Of a DNA stretch of 64,000 nt, positions 1 through 12,921 are shown in pieces. Positions within the stretch are counted from its first letter, which is position 1; each line of letters opens with the position of its first letter. The notes below the pieces were generated by a model that saw only the letters and a program-made list of their open reading frames with translations, was not told the DNA's origin and did not search any database. This stretch comes from Arcuatula senhousia (lineage: Eukaryota; Mollusca; Bivalvia; Mytilida; Mytilidae): NCBI GenBank assembly GCA_963971305.1, contig OZ020309.1, positions 19,461,001-19,525,000 of the forward strand, read 5' to 3'. A program made the position numbers and the translations under genes.

Positions 1-1397
1 AATCATAACTCCTATAAGAGTTCATCTGAAATAATCGACCAAATTGAGACATTTGTAGTGCTAAATGAGCTGAAAGTTTGTTCCTTTATCTGCAATATAG
101 CATATGCATTCTATATGGCAAATATATAAAAACTTCTTTTATTTTAAAGGGCCATAACTCCTAAAAGGTGTTTTCTGACATCTTCGACACAATAGAGATC
201 TTTGTAGAGTTCAATGGGTTAATAAAGACAAGCAACAATTTTTCTCTATCTGCAAAAGTTTTCATTTGATAGGACAAAAACATGATAAACGCTATTTTTG
301 ACCTTTAAAGGGCCTTAACCTCGACAGAGGGTCATCTGATAACTTCGATCCAATGAGTTCTTTTTTGGGAAACAGCGGCCACATTTTTTTATCAAATCTT
401 TTCAGAAAGAGACCTGTTTGTTGTAAACTTGTCATATATCATTCCTGCAAAGTTTCAATCAAATTGTTTTTTTTAAGATTCAAAGGAGAAAGTTTTTGAA
501 ATTGTTTACAGACAACAGACGGCGACGGAAGGCGGATGCATGGTGATGACATAAGCTCACCTGGTGTCGGCCAGGTGACTAAATAAGGATGAGTAAACTG
601 AAACACAAATTGTCCCAAAAACGGCAACGCACTTTGATTTTGATTTCCAGTTTAATTTTCTGTTGGTTTGGTAAACTCTGTTTTGTAATTTTGAAGCTTG
701 TTTTGTTTATATTGTTACATGTAACTTCGATTTACGATTTTACAAGGTATAATGAGATAATCCCCCATTTACTTCGAATTGTCAGTCGGTCCATCTGCCT
801 GATGAAATAGAAGAAAATGAGATTTGGAATAAGTGTACGCGACACAACCTTTAATATAATTATAAATTTAAAACATCCACAATGGGAAATAGCCAGCAGC
901 CTTCAATGTAACCAGAGGTCGCTGCACACTGTTATTCAATTGACCCCTAGATTGAAAATAAACTACATATGATTCAAGCCCAATCCTAAAGTGCAATGAA
1001 AGACTCTCTTCTTGACAAAAAACAAAGATAAATTCGACTAAATACAAAGATAAAGATTCCTGGCTTAGGACAGGCACATTAAAATGTGGCGGGGTAAAAC
1101 TAGTTTTTTGGCGCCAACCTTCCCCCTATTGATAATCAATAACATAGCACAAATTAACTTGATTTTTACTGTGTGTTAGCTGTGGTTCGTAGCTCTTTAT
1201 GGTCCTATTTTATTTTTTGTGATTTTGTGTGACCATCTATGGTCCGCAGAAATAAAAAAAAATAGCAAAAGGACCATAAAGAGCTACGGAACCGCAGCTA
1301 ACACACAGTTAAAATAAATTCGATAGAAGTTCAATTCAACAAGAGAGTATCTGAGACAAAAGGACAACAAGTAATTAACGGACGTAGAGAAACTCTC
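1..1397. repeat. Long interspersed repeat, copy 1 (pairs with 62612-64000)
   Basis: The segment is nearly collinear with the right end of the window. Two indels separate the copies: copy 1 lacks about 100 bp near 350-362 (present around 62958-63062) and has about 116 bp at 674-792 that copy 2 lacks. The first 580 bp belong to the family with internal 'taactcctataagg..catctgac' segments and a 3' hairpin AGCTCACCTGG..CCAGGTGACT near 553-580. Small open frames here are not conserved between the copies and look non-coding. The left boundary lies outside the window. Confidence 0.9.
1166..1312. mobile_element. MITE-like inverted-repeat element, about 147 bp
   Basis: The left arm (1168-1206, containing GTGTGTTAGCTG and AGCTCTTTATGGTCC) and the right arm (1269-1310, containing GGACCATAAAGAGCT and CAGCTAACACAC) are near-perfect inverted repeats of about 40 bp. 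The spacer is about 60 bp. A second copy sits at the same place in the right-end repeat (63766-63918), so it was present before the host repeat was copied. No target duplication could be read. Confidence 0.8.
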
Positions 1398-1452
1398 TTG
1401 AGAACACTCGAAGTTACTGACAGCTAGCTAAGAAGCATCCATCGACTGAATA

Positions 1453-4400
1453 TTTCTTACTTTTCAAGAGGTATACATATGAGAGGAAGGATTTTGACAA
1501 ATTGAAAAAAACAAATTGATTCCTAATGGTCCTAAAATGTTTAATATATGCTAAGCTTACAAAATAAGACCCAAAATATTAATTTTATGTACATATGTAG
1601 ACAAACTTTGAGGTTTTGTGTGACGCATCACTGATTTTTAAAGGTGGTTGTAATATTTCCTCACAAAATGCATAACTTTGGGGGGTAAACAAAAAACATG
1701 CAGATATAACCAAAGCAAACATGTTTTATTATGAGAGGACAGTAAGCAACAAATTTCATCCCCAACAGTTACAGTCAGAGCTGTTTTAAAGAAAATTGGT
1801 CATGAAATGGTTCAAAAATTATGAAAAAATTGGCATATTTTGGTAAAATTCTGCTAAATATTTTCATACAAGAAGACCATTACAGATAAAACAGGTAGGT
1901 TTTCAGACATTTTCTGTGTTTCTTACACATATCTTGCTGTACTGTTTCTGTCTAAGGTTCATTCTATCCTGTATTGGAGATTTTAATTGAAATCAACAGC
2001 AAGAAGAGCATATGAATAAAAATGACAGCTGGCCACACACTAGCACTTTACACAAAAAATCAAGTATTTTCCTTTTCTGATGAAAATTGTTGTTTTAAAT
2101 GATTCTTGTCACTTCCTAGTGTACTTTCTTACTCAATAAGACTTATAGAAGGATTTCACTAGTTTGTTTAAGTTCACACTTTGTGACCTCTTGACTAAAT
2201 TCTCCCAAGTACAGCAAATGCATTGAAATTCCCATAGAGACCCTAAATTGGCTTGATATGGACATAGAACAAGCTCAATGAAAAAAATATTGACTAAAAC
2301 CATGCTAACTTGTTGAATTTGATAGATTTAGACTATTTCTTTTAATTTTTGCCAGTTCTAAGTGTTGCCTCTAGACTTACCCTAGGGCCTCTTCTACACC
2401 CCAGAAACGCCTCAACTTTTTGAAATAAAGTGTTTTTTTATGATGCTGAGTCTTTTTTGAGTTGAAATAGAATGTTTTAGAGGTGTGCAATGCTTAACCT
2501 TAAAGATATAAGCACTTTTGTGGGAGAGATTGGCTTAAACATTTTGTCTGCAAAATCCACAGTAAAACCCATCATGCCTTTTTATTAATTTAAAAAAAAA
2601 ATTATAGATTTTTCCCAAACCAATGGCTTATATCAATAGAATAACATATATTAAACATGAAAAGCACCTGTTTTCAAGAAATAAGTGCATCAGGTTTGAT
2701 TTTTACTCCTTCCCACATTCGCGGAGTAAAAAATTAGCATTTTCTTACTTTTCAAGGGGTATACATATGAGAGGAAGGATTTTGACAAATTGAAAAAACA
2801 AAATTGATTCCTAATGGTCCTTAAATGTTTGATATATGCTAAGCTTACAAAATAAGACCCAAAATATTAATTTTATGTACATATGTAGACAAACTTTGAG
2901 GTTTTGTGTGATGCATCACTGATTTTAAAGGTGGTTTTAATATTTCCTCACAAAATGCATAACTTTGGGGGGTAAAAAACATTGCAGATATAACCAAAGC
3001 AAACATGTTTTTAGTATAAGAGGATAGTAAGCAACAAATTTTATTCCAAACAGTTACAGTCAGAGCTGTTTTAAAGAAAATTTGTCATGAATGGTACAAA
3101 ATTATGAAAAAATTGGCATATTTTGGTAAAATTCTGCTAAATATTTTCATACAAGAAGACCATTACAGATAAAACAGGTAGGTTTTCAGACATTTTCTGT
3201 GTTTCTTACACATATCTTGCTGTACTGTTTCTGTCTAAGGTTCATTCTATCCTGTATTGGAGATTTTAATTAAAATCAACAGCAGGAAGAGCATATGAAT
3301 AAAAATGACAGCTGGCCGCACACTAGCACTTCACACAAAAAATCAAGTATTTTCCTTTTCTGATGAAAATTGTTGTTTTAAATGATTCTTGTCACTTCCA
3401 AGGGTACTTTCTTACTCAATAAGACTTATAGAAGGATTTCACTAGTTTGTTTAAGTTCACACTTTGTGACCTCTTGACTAAAATCTCCCAAGTACAGCAA
3501 ATGCATTGAAATTCCCATAGAGACCCTAAATTGGTTTGATATGGACATAGAACAAGCTCAATGAAAAAAATCTTGACTAAAACCATGCTAACTTGTTGAA
3601 TTTGATAGATTTAGACTATTTCTTTTAATTTTTGCCAGTTCCAAGTGTTGCCTCTAGACTTACCCTAGGGCCTCTTCTACACCTCAGAAACGCCTCAATT
3701 TTTTGAATTAAAGTGTTTTTTATTATGCTGAGTCTTTTTTGAGTTGAAATAGAATGTTTTAGATGTGTGCAATGCTAAACCTTAAAGATATAAGCACTTT
3801 ATTGGGAGAGATTGGCTTAAACATTTTGTCCGCTAAATCCACAGTAAAACCCATCATGCCTTTTTATTAATTTAAAAAAAAAAATATAGATTTTTCCCAA
3901 ACCAATGGCTGATATCAATAGAATAACATATATTAAACATGAAAAGCACCTGTTTTCAAGAAATAAGTGCATCAGGTTTGATTTTTACTCCTTCCCACAT
4001 TCGCAGAGTAGAAAATTAGCATTTTCTTACTTTTCAAGGGGTATACATATGAGAGGAAGGATTTTGACAAATTGAAAAAACAAAATTGATTCCTAATAGT
4101 CCTAAAATGTTTAATATATGCTAAGCTTACAAAATAAGACCCAAAATATTAATTTTATGTACATATGTAGACAAACTTTGAGGTTTTTTGTGATGCATCA
4201 CTGATTTTTAAAGGTGGTTTTAATATTTCCTCACAAAATGCATAACTTTGGGGGGTTAAAAAATAAAAACATGCAGATATAACCAAAGCAAACATGTTTT
4301 TAGTATGAGAAGATAGTAAGCAACAAATTTTATCCCCAACAGTTACAGTCATAGCTGTTTTAAAGAAAATTGGTCATGAATGGTACAAAAATTATGAAAA

Positions 4401-4976
4401 AATTGGCATATTTTGGTAAAATTCTGCTAAATATTTTCATACAAGAAGACCATTACAGATAAAACAGGTAGGTTTTCAGACATTTTCTGTGTTTCTTACA
4501 CATATCTTGCTGTACTGTTTCTGTCTAAGGTTAATTCTATCCTGTATTGGAGATTTTAATTAAAATCAACAGCAGGAAGAGCATATGAATAAAAATGACA
4601 ACTGGCCGCACACTAGCACTTCACACAAAAAATCAAGTATTTTCCTTTTCTGATGAAAATTGTTGTTTTAAATGATTCTTGTCACTTCCCAGGGTACTTT
4701 CTTACTCAGTAAGACTTATAGAACGATTTCACTAGTTTGTTTAAGTTCACACTTTGTGACCTCTTGACTAAATTCTTCCAAGTACAGCAAATGCATTGAA
4801 ATTCCCATAGAGACCCTAAATTGGCTTGATATGGACATAGAACAAGCTCAATGAAAAAAAATCTTGACTAAAACCATGCTAACTTGTTGAATTTGATAGA
4901 TTTAGACTATTTCTTTTAATTTTTGCCAGTTCCAAGTGTTGCCTCTATACTTACCCTAGGGCCTCTTCTAGGCCCG
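1453..4976. repeat. Tandem array of a 1.28-kb unit, about 2.7 copies
   Basis: Units begin with TTTCTTACTTTTCAAG at 1453, 2741 and 4023, giving periods of 1288 and 1282 bp. The copies differ by scattered substitutions and 1-4 bp indels. The third unit stops at about 4976, after CCTAGGGCCTCTTCTA, and then sequence becomes unrelated. No unit has an open frame longer than about 65 codons, and none is shared between units, so this looks like non-coding satellite or a tandem duplication. Confidence 0.93.
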
Positions 4977-5910
4977 AGTACACAACTAATTTTCCATCTT
5001 TGTTCAATTAAGCGAAATTTTACTTCACGAAAAAAAATATGGCTATAAATAATTTATATTTAGCTATATTGTACCTATGGCCAATATGCCCCTGAGACAT
5101 ACTGGAAAATAAAAAAAATGCATATATTCAACTTGACTAAACCCTTTCATTATTCATACATGTAAAATTATGATAGAAAATTGTCAAGTTTGTGGGTTCT
5201 TTTCTTATTTCTGTCTGTACCTGAATTAAATTAGTCTGACTTACCCTATAATGTTTTTTTCTTTTTGGTTATGTTGTTTCACAGAACATACAAGGAAGGT
5301 CTTTACCAAAAAAGAAATAATCGGTAATTACATTGGTTGGTGACTATTTTGATATTGAACAACCAATTATAATTACGCCCTTCACTGTACCTCACAATAT
5401 AATTCAGGAACAGAGCAAGAAATTTTCGAAAGGAGGGGGGGTCACATGAAATGAAAACGAAAGAGGGGGAGGGGAGGTGGTTTCCAGACAATTTCTGCCG
5501 AAATTCTACAAGAATAAGAATAAGAATAATTTTTTTAGCCAGTGACTGGGCCCATTTTTGGACAAATGTTACATTAAACATACAACATGTACAAAGACAT
5601 TAGTTATTTAATTTGTTGGCACAGAATCAGAGCCTGTACAAAAACTTAAAAACATATAAATAACAATAATGGTGGTATTTCCCTATTTAGTTGATCACTT
5701 TTGTCTTAATTCAAACCATTTAATTATGAATTTACTCAAGTTTTTCAAGTTTCTACAAGAAACTTACACAATTTTTCTTAGAACAGGAAGGTTTTCCGTC
5801 GTATATTTTTCGACACAGGATGTTACACTGGCAACAAGTGTTTTAGACAAATTTAGCCTAAAATGTATGAATTCTAACGTATTAAAGGGGCAAAATTGTT
5901 TCGTGTTTTG
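4977..5910. other. Intergenic, no gene seen
   Basis: AT-rich unique-looking sequence. It contains a purine-rich tract (about 5425-5480, G and A runs on the + strand). The open frames at 5303-5581 and 5669-6112 have biased Leu/Phe/Lys composition and no recognisable domain. The second runs into an inverted-repeat element, so I do not call either a gene. Confidence 0.5.
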
Positions 5911-6072
5911 CAGTGGCAGATCCAGAGGGGGGTCCAGGGGGTCTGGACCCCCTTTCGTCGGAAAATTCTTTGATTTCATGCAAAATTTGGGCAAAAATCA
6001 TCAAATCATAGTTTTGGACCCCCCTTTTCTACCGAGGACCCCCCCTTTTCAAAAACCCTGGAACCGCCACTG
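5911..6072. mobile_element. Small TIR element, 162 bp, TSD TTTTG
   Basis: The left end CAGTGGCAGATCCAG and right end GGAACCGCCACTG are imperfect inverted repeats, followed inward by G-rich/C-rich arms (GGGGGGTCC..GGACCCCC). Both flanks carry TTTTG, consistent with a 5-bp target-site duplication. Related ends occur at 45158-45298 (TAGTGGCGGATCCAG) and as a lone end near 15205-15222 (CTGAATCTGCCACTG). Confidence 0.7.
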
Positions 6073-6789
6073 TTTTGGTTATTTTTTCAGTTTTGTTAAC
6101 TGTTTTTTCTAACATGAATTGACTTTTTACTGTTTTGATTATTCATCTGTAATATTTTTGAACAAGAACGCTATATAGTATATTGTAAACTATTTTCAGC
6201 GAAAAGAAAAAATGCTGACCAACTTTTACACTTTTTGATAGTTTAAAAACAAACTTATAATCATAAAGAATGAATATACCAATTCAAGGTTAGTGTGGAT
6301 CACAAACCCTATTCTGATGAACATTTCTTACCTTTTTTAACGTGCTCTATAAAATAAACAAGGAAAGTATATCATGTATATACTAAAAATAGAAATTGAT
6401 GACTCGGGTTACACAGTATGTAAACCTGTGCGCCTGAAATGTCTTAATTACGTGAAATGTGTACGCTTATTTATGTTTTCATGGGAAAATTGCGTAAGTG
6501 TCAACAAGCTAGGTAGGTTTTTAATAATACTTTCTTTTAAATCAGCATTGTTCGTATACGATAATTTTTGGAGACTGTCCATGAATGATAAAAGTAGAAG
6601 CTAATTCACCATTTTGTGCTAGATAATGCATATTAACCCAAATAATCTAGTTTTGTGTGAGACTTGTTTTATCATTTCGAAAAATAACCCATTTTTTACG
6701 TTAAAACCTCAACATTGTTGGACAAAACTTTTCCCGTTTGTTCACATTTTCTTAAGATATATTAGTATAAATTTTGGACCAGTTAAGTT
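6073..6789. other. Intergenic, no gene seen
   Basis: AT-rich sequence with short open frames (6374-6604, 6626-6829) that show no domain, no start context and no homologue elsewhere in the window. Confidence 0.45.
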
Positions 6790-9327
6790 CCCACTGAACA
6801 CGGAACGGTATCGGAACGTTAGTTTATAGTTCTCTCAGGGTTTTTTTAAAACTATATAGTTCTCAGAACGTTTTAAAAACGTCCCTTCGTAACGTTCCGC
6901 TGTAACCTTTTTAAAACGTTCCGTACGAACGTTATAATATCGTTCTATCAAGGTCAAATATTTCATGGATCGTTCTGAGACCGTTAGTACAAAATGCAAG
7001 AAAACGGACTGTAATTAAAACGTTTAATTAAAGAAGGTTTTAAAGGTCATTCGAATAAATAAAGAATTTCTTCTTTAATACATGTACGATACTTATTAAA
7101 ACATTATTGTTATACATGAAGCATGCATAATTCCTTAACAATTATTTGAGAAAAGGAATTGTTTTAAATGCGTCAAGCGATATGTATTTCAGCATTTAAA
7201 AAAGGATTCTTTAATATTTTTTATAAATACATTCAATGGTATTTATCAATATATCATGGTCTAATTTACATTTAAAAAATATGAATTTTCGCAATTGTTT
7301 ATGTTTATTCTTATGAAAATACACATTTACATAAACATAATTTCAATTTGAAATTCGGTAATAAAAATGTGAAGCATCTTACACTTGAAAATAGACATGC
7401 GCACAACAGTATCGCCTGCGTTTGAAAAATGCATGTGTAGTGATTATGACTGCCGACAGGATAGACACATTTCCATGTCTCGGATATACCGGTAAGAAAC
7501 TATTTTTATTTAGACAAAATGTTAGAAAAGAACAAATTATATTTGGGTTTCTAACGAATTTGATTAATATGTATAAACTATCATACTATTAAGACAAACT
7601 ATTCTTTAATAACAAATGAATAATCAGACAATCAACTTCTCGTGTTCATGCACATTTATGTAATGAATAATAAATTTGTAAACGACAATTCTATAAATTT
7701 GTGTTTATTTTGATTTCATTTGTTGATATATACATGCACGATATATAGAAGATATTAAATCAAAAAAATTAAGCTGAGAGTAACAAACAAATTTCTTGTG
7801 TATTTAAAAACCAGTGCTTTATCTCTACACATAGATATCAAATTGCATCTGCTACATCACCGGTCATGCTGACCCAAGATAAGAAAAATGTCTACACTTG
7901 ATACACTAGTCGTAATTAGTCGCCACAAGAAAGTGCAATTAAGTGTAATGATTTTATCATTGCATGAATGTTGAAAATTAGAAATACATAACGAGCGGTT
8001 TTACCATTTAAATGTGTTTTTTTTCTTTGCAGGTCCACTCACAATAATATGCATACATGCAAGATAGAAAAAAATAATGCCGGCTTAACTCAATTAGAAA
8101 CTTCAAAGTGTGTTTGTGATGTTAAAAGGTTGAATTCTCTAGGTGCTTGAGGTAGGATATGAGATTACTTATTTTGCATCATATTCAAAGCAACAATATA
8201 TTCATTGATCTTTACCTATTTAATAGGAGCTATTTGGTACTTAATTAAGACATTAAATTGTGTAATTATCAAATTATTTTATCATAATAGACAACAACTT
8301 GTTGAGAGCCTAACTTACATGTACTATTTCTAATAAAGTATAAGATGTTTATATTTTATTGCTTAAATGTACATGTATTTGTTAGGTTCAATATGCTTTA
8401 TTAAAAGAAATAATAACCTCACTGCAGCTTGTGTATATCAGTTTAGTGTCATTTTTTTTTCTTATTGGATAAATTAAATTTCTTTTACGTTTCAGGAAAA
8501 CAAATGCATGAAGAATAAAGCATCTTGGAGTACGATAAAAAAGAGACCATATCATTCTAATTTAGTGACAAATATGAATGTAATTCTTGAAAATTTCAAC
8601 TGAGATGGAATAGAAATGTAACTTCATTTGAAATTTTCACGGAACTATTAGTGAGAATATGTAGGATAAAGAGGAAATTGACTATAATTATTGACTGCAC
8701 TTGAAACTTTTAACTGTGTTTGTGGAGTTTTTTCTTATAGAATATTCTATCTAAATATATTTTCGTTTTTCTTTTTCTTTTTGCAAAAAAGTTTCAGCTA
8801 AATGAACGCCCGTTTACAGTGTATTTAAGACTTGTCAGAGACGATCTATCTGGAAGATCTAAATGCAATTGCAAAGAGTGTTCATTATGATATAGATAAC
8901 ATAACTGCTCTTATTAAGATTAAGCAGTGACACCATGTAAATTCAAAACCAGAAAGACATTCAAAAAATGTTAAAAGACTTTTAAAAACTATCAAAATCG
9001 AAGATTTATGAAAAAAAATCCAATTTCATTAATCACATATAACTAGAATCATCCCACCTATGTTCCATCAATGTTGTGAGAGGGTGCTGGTAAAACATTA
9101 ACAGAACGTAAATAAAACGTTCTTAAAACTATACATGAACCTCAAGAGGTAAAACAAAACCACAAGAAAACGTCCAGGGAACGATCCAATATAGTTCCGA
9201 CGGAACGTTGTAAGAACCGAAAATGGAGTCTACACTTTAACGTTCCTGCAATGTTTTTTCGGAACGTTCTAGAAACCATAAATGAATGTTATGGGAAACT
9301 TATTGGAACGTTAGTGCGTTTAGTGGG
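6790..9327. mobile_element. Candidate 2.5-kb non-autonomous DNA transposon with AACGTTCC-rich ends
   Basis: The left end starts CCCACTGAACAC and the reverse complement of the right end starts CCCACTAAACGC, a 12-bp TIR with two mismatches. The terminal 170-270 bp at each end are full of GGAACGTT / AACGTTCC motifs in both orientations (6802-6960 and 9095-9310), while the 2-kb interior is AT-rich and lacks the motif. Dense subterminal repeats are typical of transposase binding arrays. No transposase frame is present and no clear target duplication is readable, so the superfamily is unassigned. Confidence 0.6.
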
Positions 9328-11229
9328 TTGTTTCGTTTCCGAGAAATTTGAAATAAAAGAAAAACCGCATTGTGGACTTCTTAATGTGTCATTATTTGTG
9401 CACCGTGCATCTTAATGTCGTAGTCTTTTTACTCCTTTTAACGTGCAAAACTTTGTTAGAGGTGACATAGTTATCGTTAAGTATCATCTAACACTTCGAT
9501 CTATGTACACATGTACTTGCCGTCCACGCGTAGAAAGTATGTTTCAATTTCGTTCAGTGTCACCAAAAGATCTAACATTGACTAAGAACAGCAGGTGTTA
9601 TGTTCTTGATAAATACAACTTCGCTGAACCAGAACTAGAACTGACATCGTGGAAATGCAAAATAAACTGTTGTATCAAATGGCATGGGCTATGCAGTCTT
9701 GGACTTTCCATGTCAAAGATGCCGAAATGGCCATGTGCAAGGGGGTGCCAGATTTATAATACGAAAACCATAGTGGGCCGACGTTAAAAATCCATTTGTA
9801 AACCCATAGTAGTGCGCCACAAACGCTTAATTTCCCATCCCACCCATCTCTCCCTTTTTACAGTGGTTTTCAAAAATTTACTGATCCTTTGGTTTCTTAA
9901 TCCACCTTATTATATTGTTATCATCATTTTATTCTTATTTTATCATCGTCTTTATATATTGTGATGCTAGGCCGTAAAACAACAACACCCTCACTTACTT
10001 ACTGCAGTTATCCCATTTACAAACATCTAAAACAGTACATATAAGTGAGCAATATTGTGATACTGTGTTCTTTCTTAGCAAGCGAACATTTATACATGCC
10101 TGCATCTTTAAAGAAAAAGACTGCATTCACGCAAGAAGAATAGAGAGTACATGTAATTTGGATAGGTTATCATTCCCCTGATCTTTAACAACTAGTAAAA
10201 CCTTGTATGGATAAATCAAGCATGTCTGCTGCAAGATCATCTTCGTCAAAAATCTCAGTTTCGGACTGGCTTACATTTAAAGTTGATTAAGATCTATGGA
10301 CGACCTTTGGGTTTGGTGTTTATCTTGTTTAAGAGTCTTTAATAACTTCTTTTTGGGGATCAAACACAAAATGTGCTTTCCAGCTATAATATTATAATAC
10401 TATAGTATTGGTAAAAATTATGATATTTGTTTACAACTAAACAGTACCTGGGAATGAATGTTAATGAGGAATTATATTAATATATCGTATCGTTTATATT
10501 TTTAAAGATCGTTAACTTCGTGTGACATTTTGCTTCTTATCATCACAAAAATAATATATTTAGTCGACAAAAACAATAAATGTCATAAACTCCGATCTTC
10601 AATTCAGAAAAACCTAAAATTTCTATTCATACAAACGTCAACAAGGACACAGTCTTTTACGCTTTTTGCCACATCAATAAGGCTTACAGTACCACTGCAA
10701 AAAGAATACAGTCAACAAAATCACAAAAGTGGTAAATTTTCTATTTAAGAGTAACTATAAATCATTTCTGCATTTCGAAAATGTAGTTTTTACTAACAAT
10801 ATACGTGTTGAGTGTTGATACTGATGTAAAAGATGCAGTTGCAACCATACAAAGGTCCAAATTATGTTTTTTCTTATGTCAATGGTACCATTTGATACTG
10901 ATATTGCCCTTTGTTAAAATTTTCTTTAGTTTGAAGGTTTCTTATTGTACTTGAACCCCATTTGAACCTTTATTAGTATTTTGAAGCATATAGGTAATGT
11001 AATTTTCAAGGGAGATGTGAAAATTCTACCAGATAGATCAATCAGACTAGATGTTTACTTCTTAAAACGTTAAGAAGCATACACATTTTACGTAATTAAG
11101 ATATTTCAGGCGCACAGGTTTACATACTGTGGGTTAGTGACGATTTGAAACAAGATATCTTTAAAAGGCGAGTTAATTTAAATCTGAAATAAAATAAGAT
11201 TTTTCAACATAGCCTTGCAAAGCTCATTA
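9328..11229. other. Intergenic, no confident gene
   Basis: It contains a SINE-like fragment at about 9966-10010 (reverse of GTGAGTGAG..TTTTACGGCCTA, related to 22603-22660). A 114-codon frame at 9443-9787 has ten cysteines but no signal peptide, splice sites or known pattern. The remainder is AT-rich with nothing recognisable. Confidence 0.4.
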
Positions 11230-11502
11230 GGGGACGACCATTTGATTTTGAAGGGGGGCTTGGCAGTTTGTTTGTAAATAAATATTCTGGCCTGGAGAAA
11301 AGTTGGAAATGAATTTCATAAATGACCCCTCATATATAATCTGGCCTCTGCTTGCCAGAAAATGAATAATCTGTCCCAAGATCCTTGCTCAATTAAGCTA
11401 TTATATACAGAAAATAAATATTCTTGCCCGCAAAATTTTTAAAATAAATAATCTGTCTTGACCGAATCTGCCAGCCCCCCTCAGAATCTAATGGTCATAC
11501 CC
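11230..11502. mobile_element. MITE, 273 bp, TTA target duplication (PIF/Harbinger-like)
   Basis: The left end GGGGACGACCATTTGATT and the inverted right end GGGTATGACCATTAGATT form long TIRs that continue into a G6 tract. TTA flanks both ends (11227-11229 and 11503-11505). A 3-bp TTA/TAA duplication with G-rich ends is the known signature of PIF/Harbinger. Relatives in this window are at 43982-44234 and 48998-50149. Confidence 0.75.
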
Positions 11503-11721
11503 TTATATGCAATTCTTCAGATACTTTAAACAAAATGAGACACAAGAAAATTCGTTGATGTCACATGTCACATGACGTTTATAGTTTGCATTTTTGTTTT
11601 GAAAATAATAAAATAATAAAAACCCGTACTATCATAGTTTTTCATCCTAGATTTTAACGGTGTACTTAAGGTTCAAATTCCTAAATACATTAATGAATAC
11701 TTCTTTGCATTTTTCCAATAG

Positions 11722-11875
11722 ACACAATACTAACATATATGTGTTTGATGCTGGTGGCAAAAGTATCAGCCGCATGTGTCGAGACTCAGATGTTGGCCTG
11801 TGCAACCTTATTATGAACAGAATACCAGAATTTTGTGGTGATACATGTTTGGAAAAGCTGTGTAGGAAATCGTGA
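11722..11875 (+). CDS. Possible terminal coding exon of a cysteine-rich (ShKT-like) protein
   Basis: A good acceptor tract (TTTGCATTTTTCCAATAG) ends at 11721, and a strong donor GTAAGTAT begins at 11886. Between them one frame is open to a TGA at 11873-11875. It encodes about 51 residues ending with five cysteines in the order C-x7-C-x10-C-x3-C-x4-C, with an Asp two residues after the first Cys. The C-x10-C-x3-C part and the CxD start resemble the ShKT fold, but the usual sixth cysteine is missing and the last spacing differs. The donor 10 bp beyond the stop would imply a 3'-UTR intron. No upstream exon was found, so this may be an orphan or decayed exon. The family assignment is inference. 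Confidence 0.33.
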
Positions 11876-11885
11876 AACTTATTTC

Positions 11886-12640
11886 GTAAGTATCTTATAT
11901 TCTAAAATATTTTTATTCTATACACGCGACACACACTTGTTTTTTTTTTGTTCCGAAAACGAAGCTGGCTTCCCTTTCAAATTTATTAACTACTTTTAGT
12001 ATTTAATTTTAAATTGCAGCCAAACAAGTGTTAAGCTTTGCCTTGTGCTTTTTTCTTGGCGCTTTTAATTGTTTATTTTTTTATACTCTTTTATAAATTA
12101 TTCTTATTTACCTTTTCAATTGAAACAATTTCCTTGATCTGAATTACGAAAGTTCGAAATTACATTTGTTGGGATCTATCAAAAATGTAAAGAAAGCACT
12201 CGCAACATAATAGGGAGACAACTGCAAAGCACTAAAAATATAACACGTTTATTGTTATTATGATGTAGTCCAAACCGTTTTACTTTGAATTACTTTACAG
12301 AACTTGACAGCTGTTATACATGTAATCTTTGATCGATTAAACTAACATGTGTGGTTTATTTTATATGCTAAAAGGTCGATAAGTGTGAACGATGTATTTG
12401 TTTAAATTCATAAATGGCTTAATACATCTAATACATGTATTTATTATTGATATTCATTTGAATGCCCGGTCTCTAAGTTATTGATATTAATCTCGGTTGT
12501 ATTAAAATGTGTAACTTGACTTTTTGACTATAAGAATTCATTTAAACACAAAAACATGAAATGTCTCGTCCATTCTTTGAATGAATATATTGCACGCTTT
12601 TGCCAAATAATTACCGAAGGATATGCTTTCCCCGACAAAA
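11886..12640. other. Intergenic, no gene seen
   Basis: AT-rich sequence with no long open frame and no repeat partner noticed in this window. Confidence 0.45.
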
Positions 12641-12872
12641 ATTCCCCGAGGTTAGCCCGCTCCGGCACCAACACTTTTGAGTTGGAGAATACGTCAAAGC
12701 TTTAAATTATCCGTCTAAATTTCAAAATTGTCTAACCCCTAAGGTTCTTCCTACCCTAGACATAGGTTGACTATCTTAGTAATAATTTGGTTCCCCAGTT
12801 TGGTATTTTTGGTTATACTGTTCTATGCTCTTCATATTCATACAGTGTTTGGCATTTTCAATATTTTTGGTA

Positions 12873-12921
12873 GAGCGCCTCTGATGAGTCTTGAATAGAC
12901 GAAACGCGCGTCAGGCGTAGC
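12873..12921 (+). ncRNA. Type I hammerhead ribozyme, copy A (canonical core)
   Basis: The core CTGATGA is at 12881-12887. Stem II is GTCT (12888-12891) with AGAC (12897-12900) and loop TGAAT. GAAA is at 12901-12904. Stem III is minimal (A-C with G-T around GCGC). The cleavage triplet GTC is at 12910-12912. Stem I is GCGCCT (12875-12880) with AGGCGT (12913-12918), and an outer TTTTG/CAAAA pairing is possible beyond an internal loop. All invariant core bases are present. The short stem III matches metazoan (schistosome-type) hammerheads. Confidence 0.88.

Noticed and set aside
5669..6112. 147-codon open frame
   Set aside because: Its second half is the TIR element at 5911-6072 and the first half is Phe/Leu-rich without domain.
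9443..9787. 114-codon cysteine-containing frame
   Set aside because: No signal peptide, no regular cysteine spacing, no splice sites or paralogue; could be chance in this composition.
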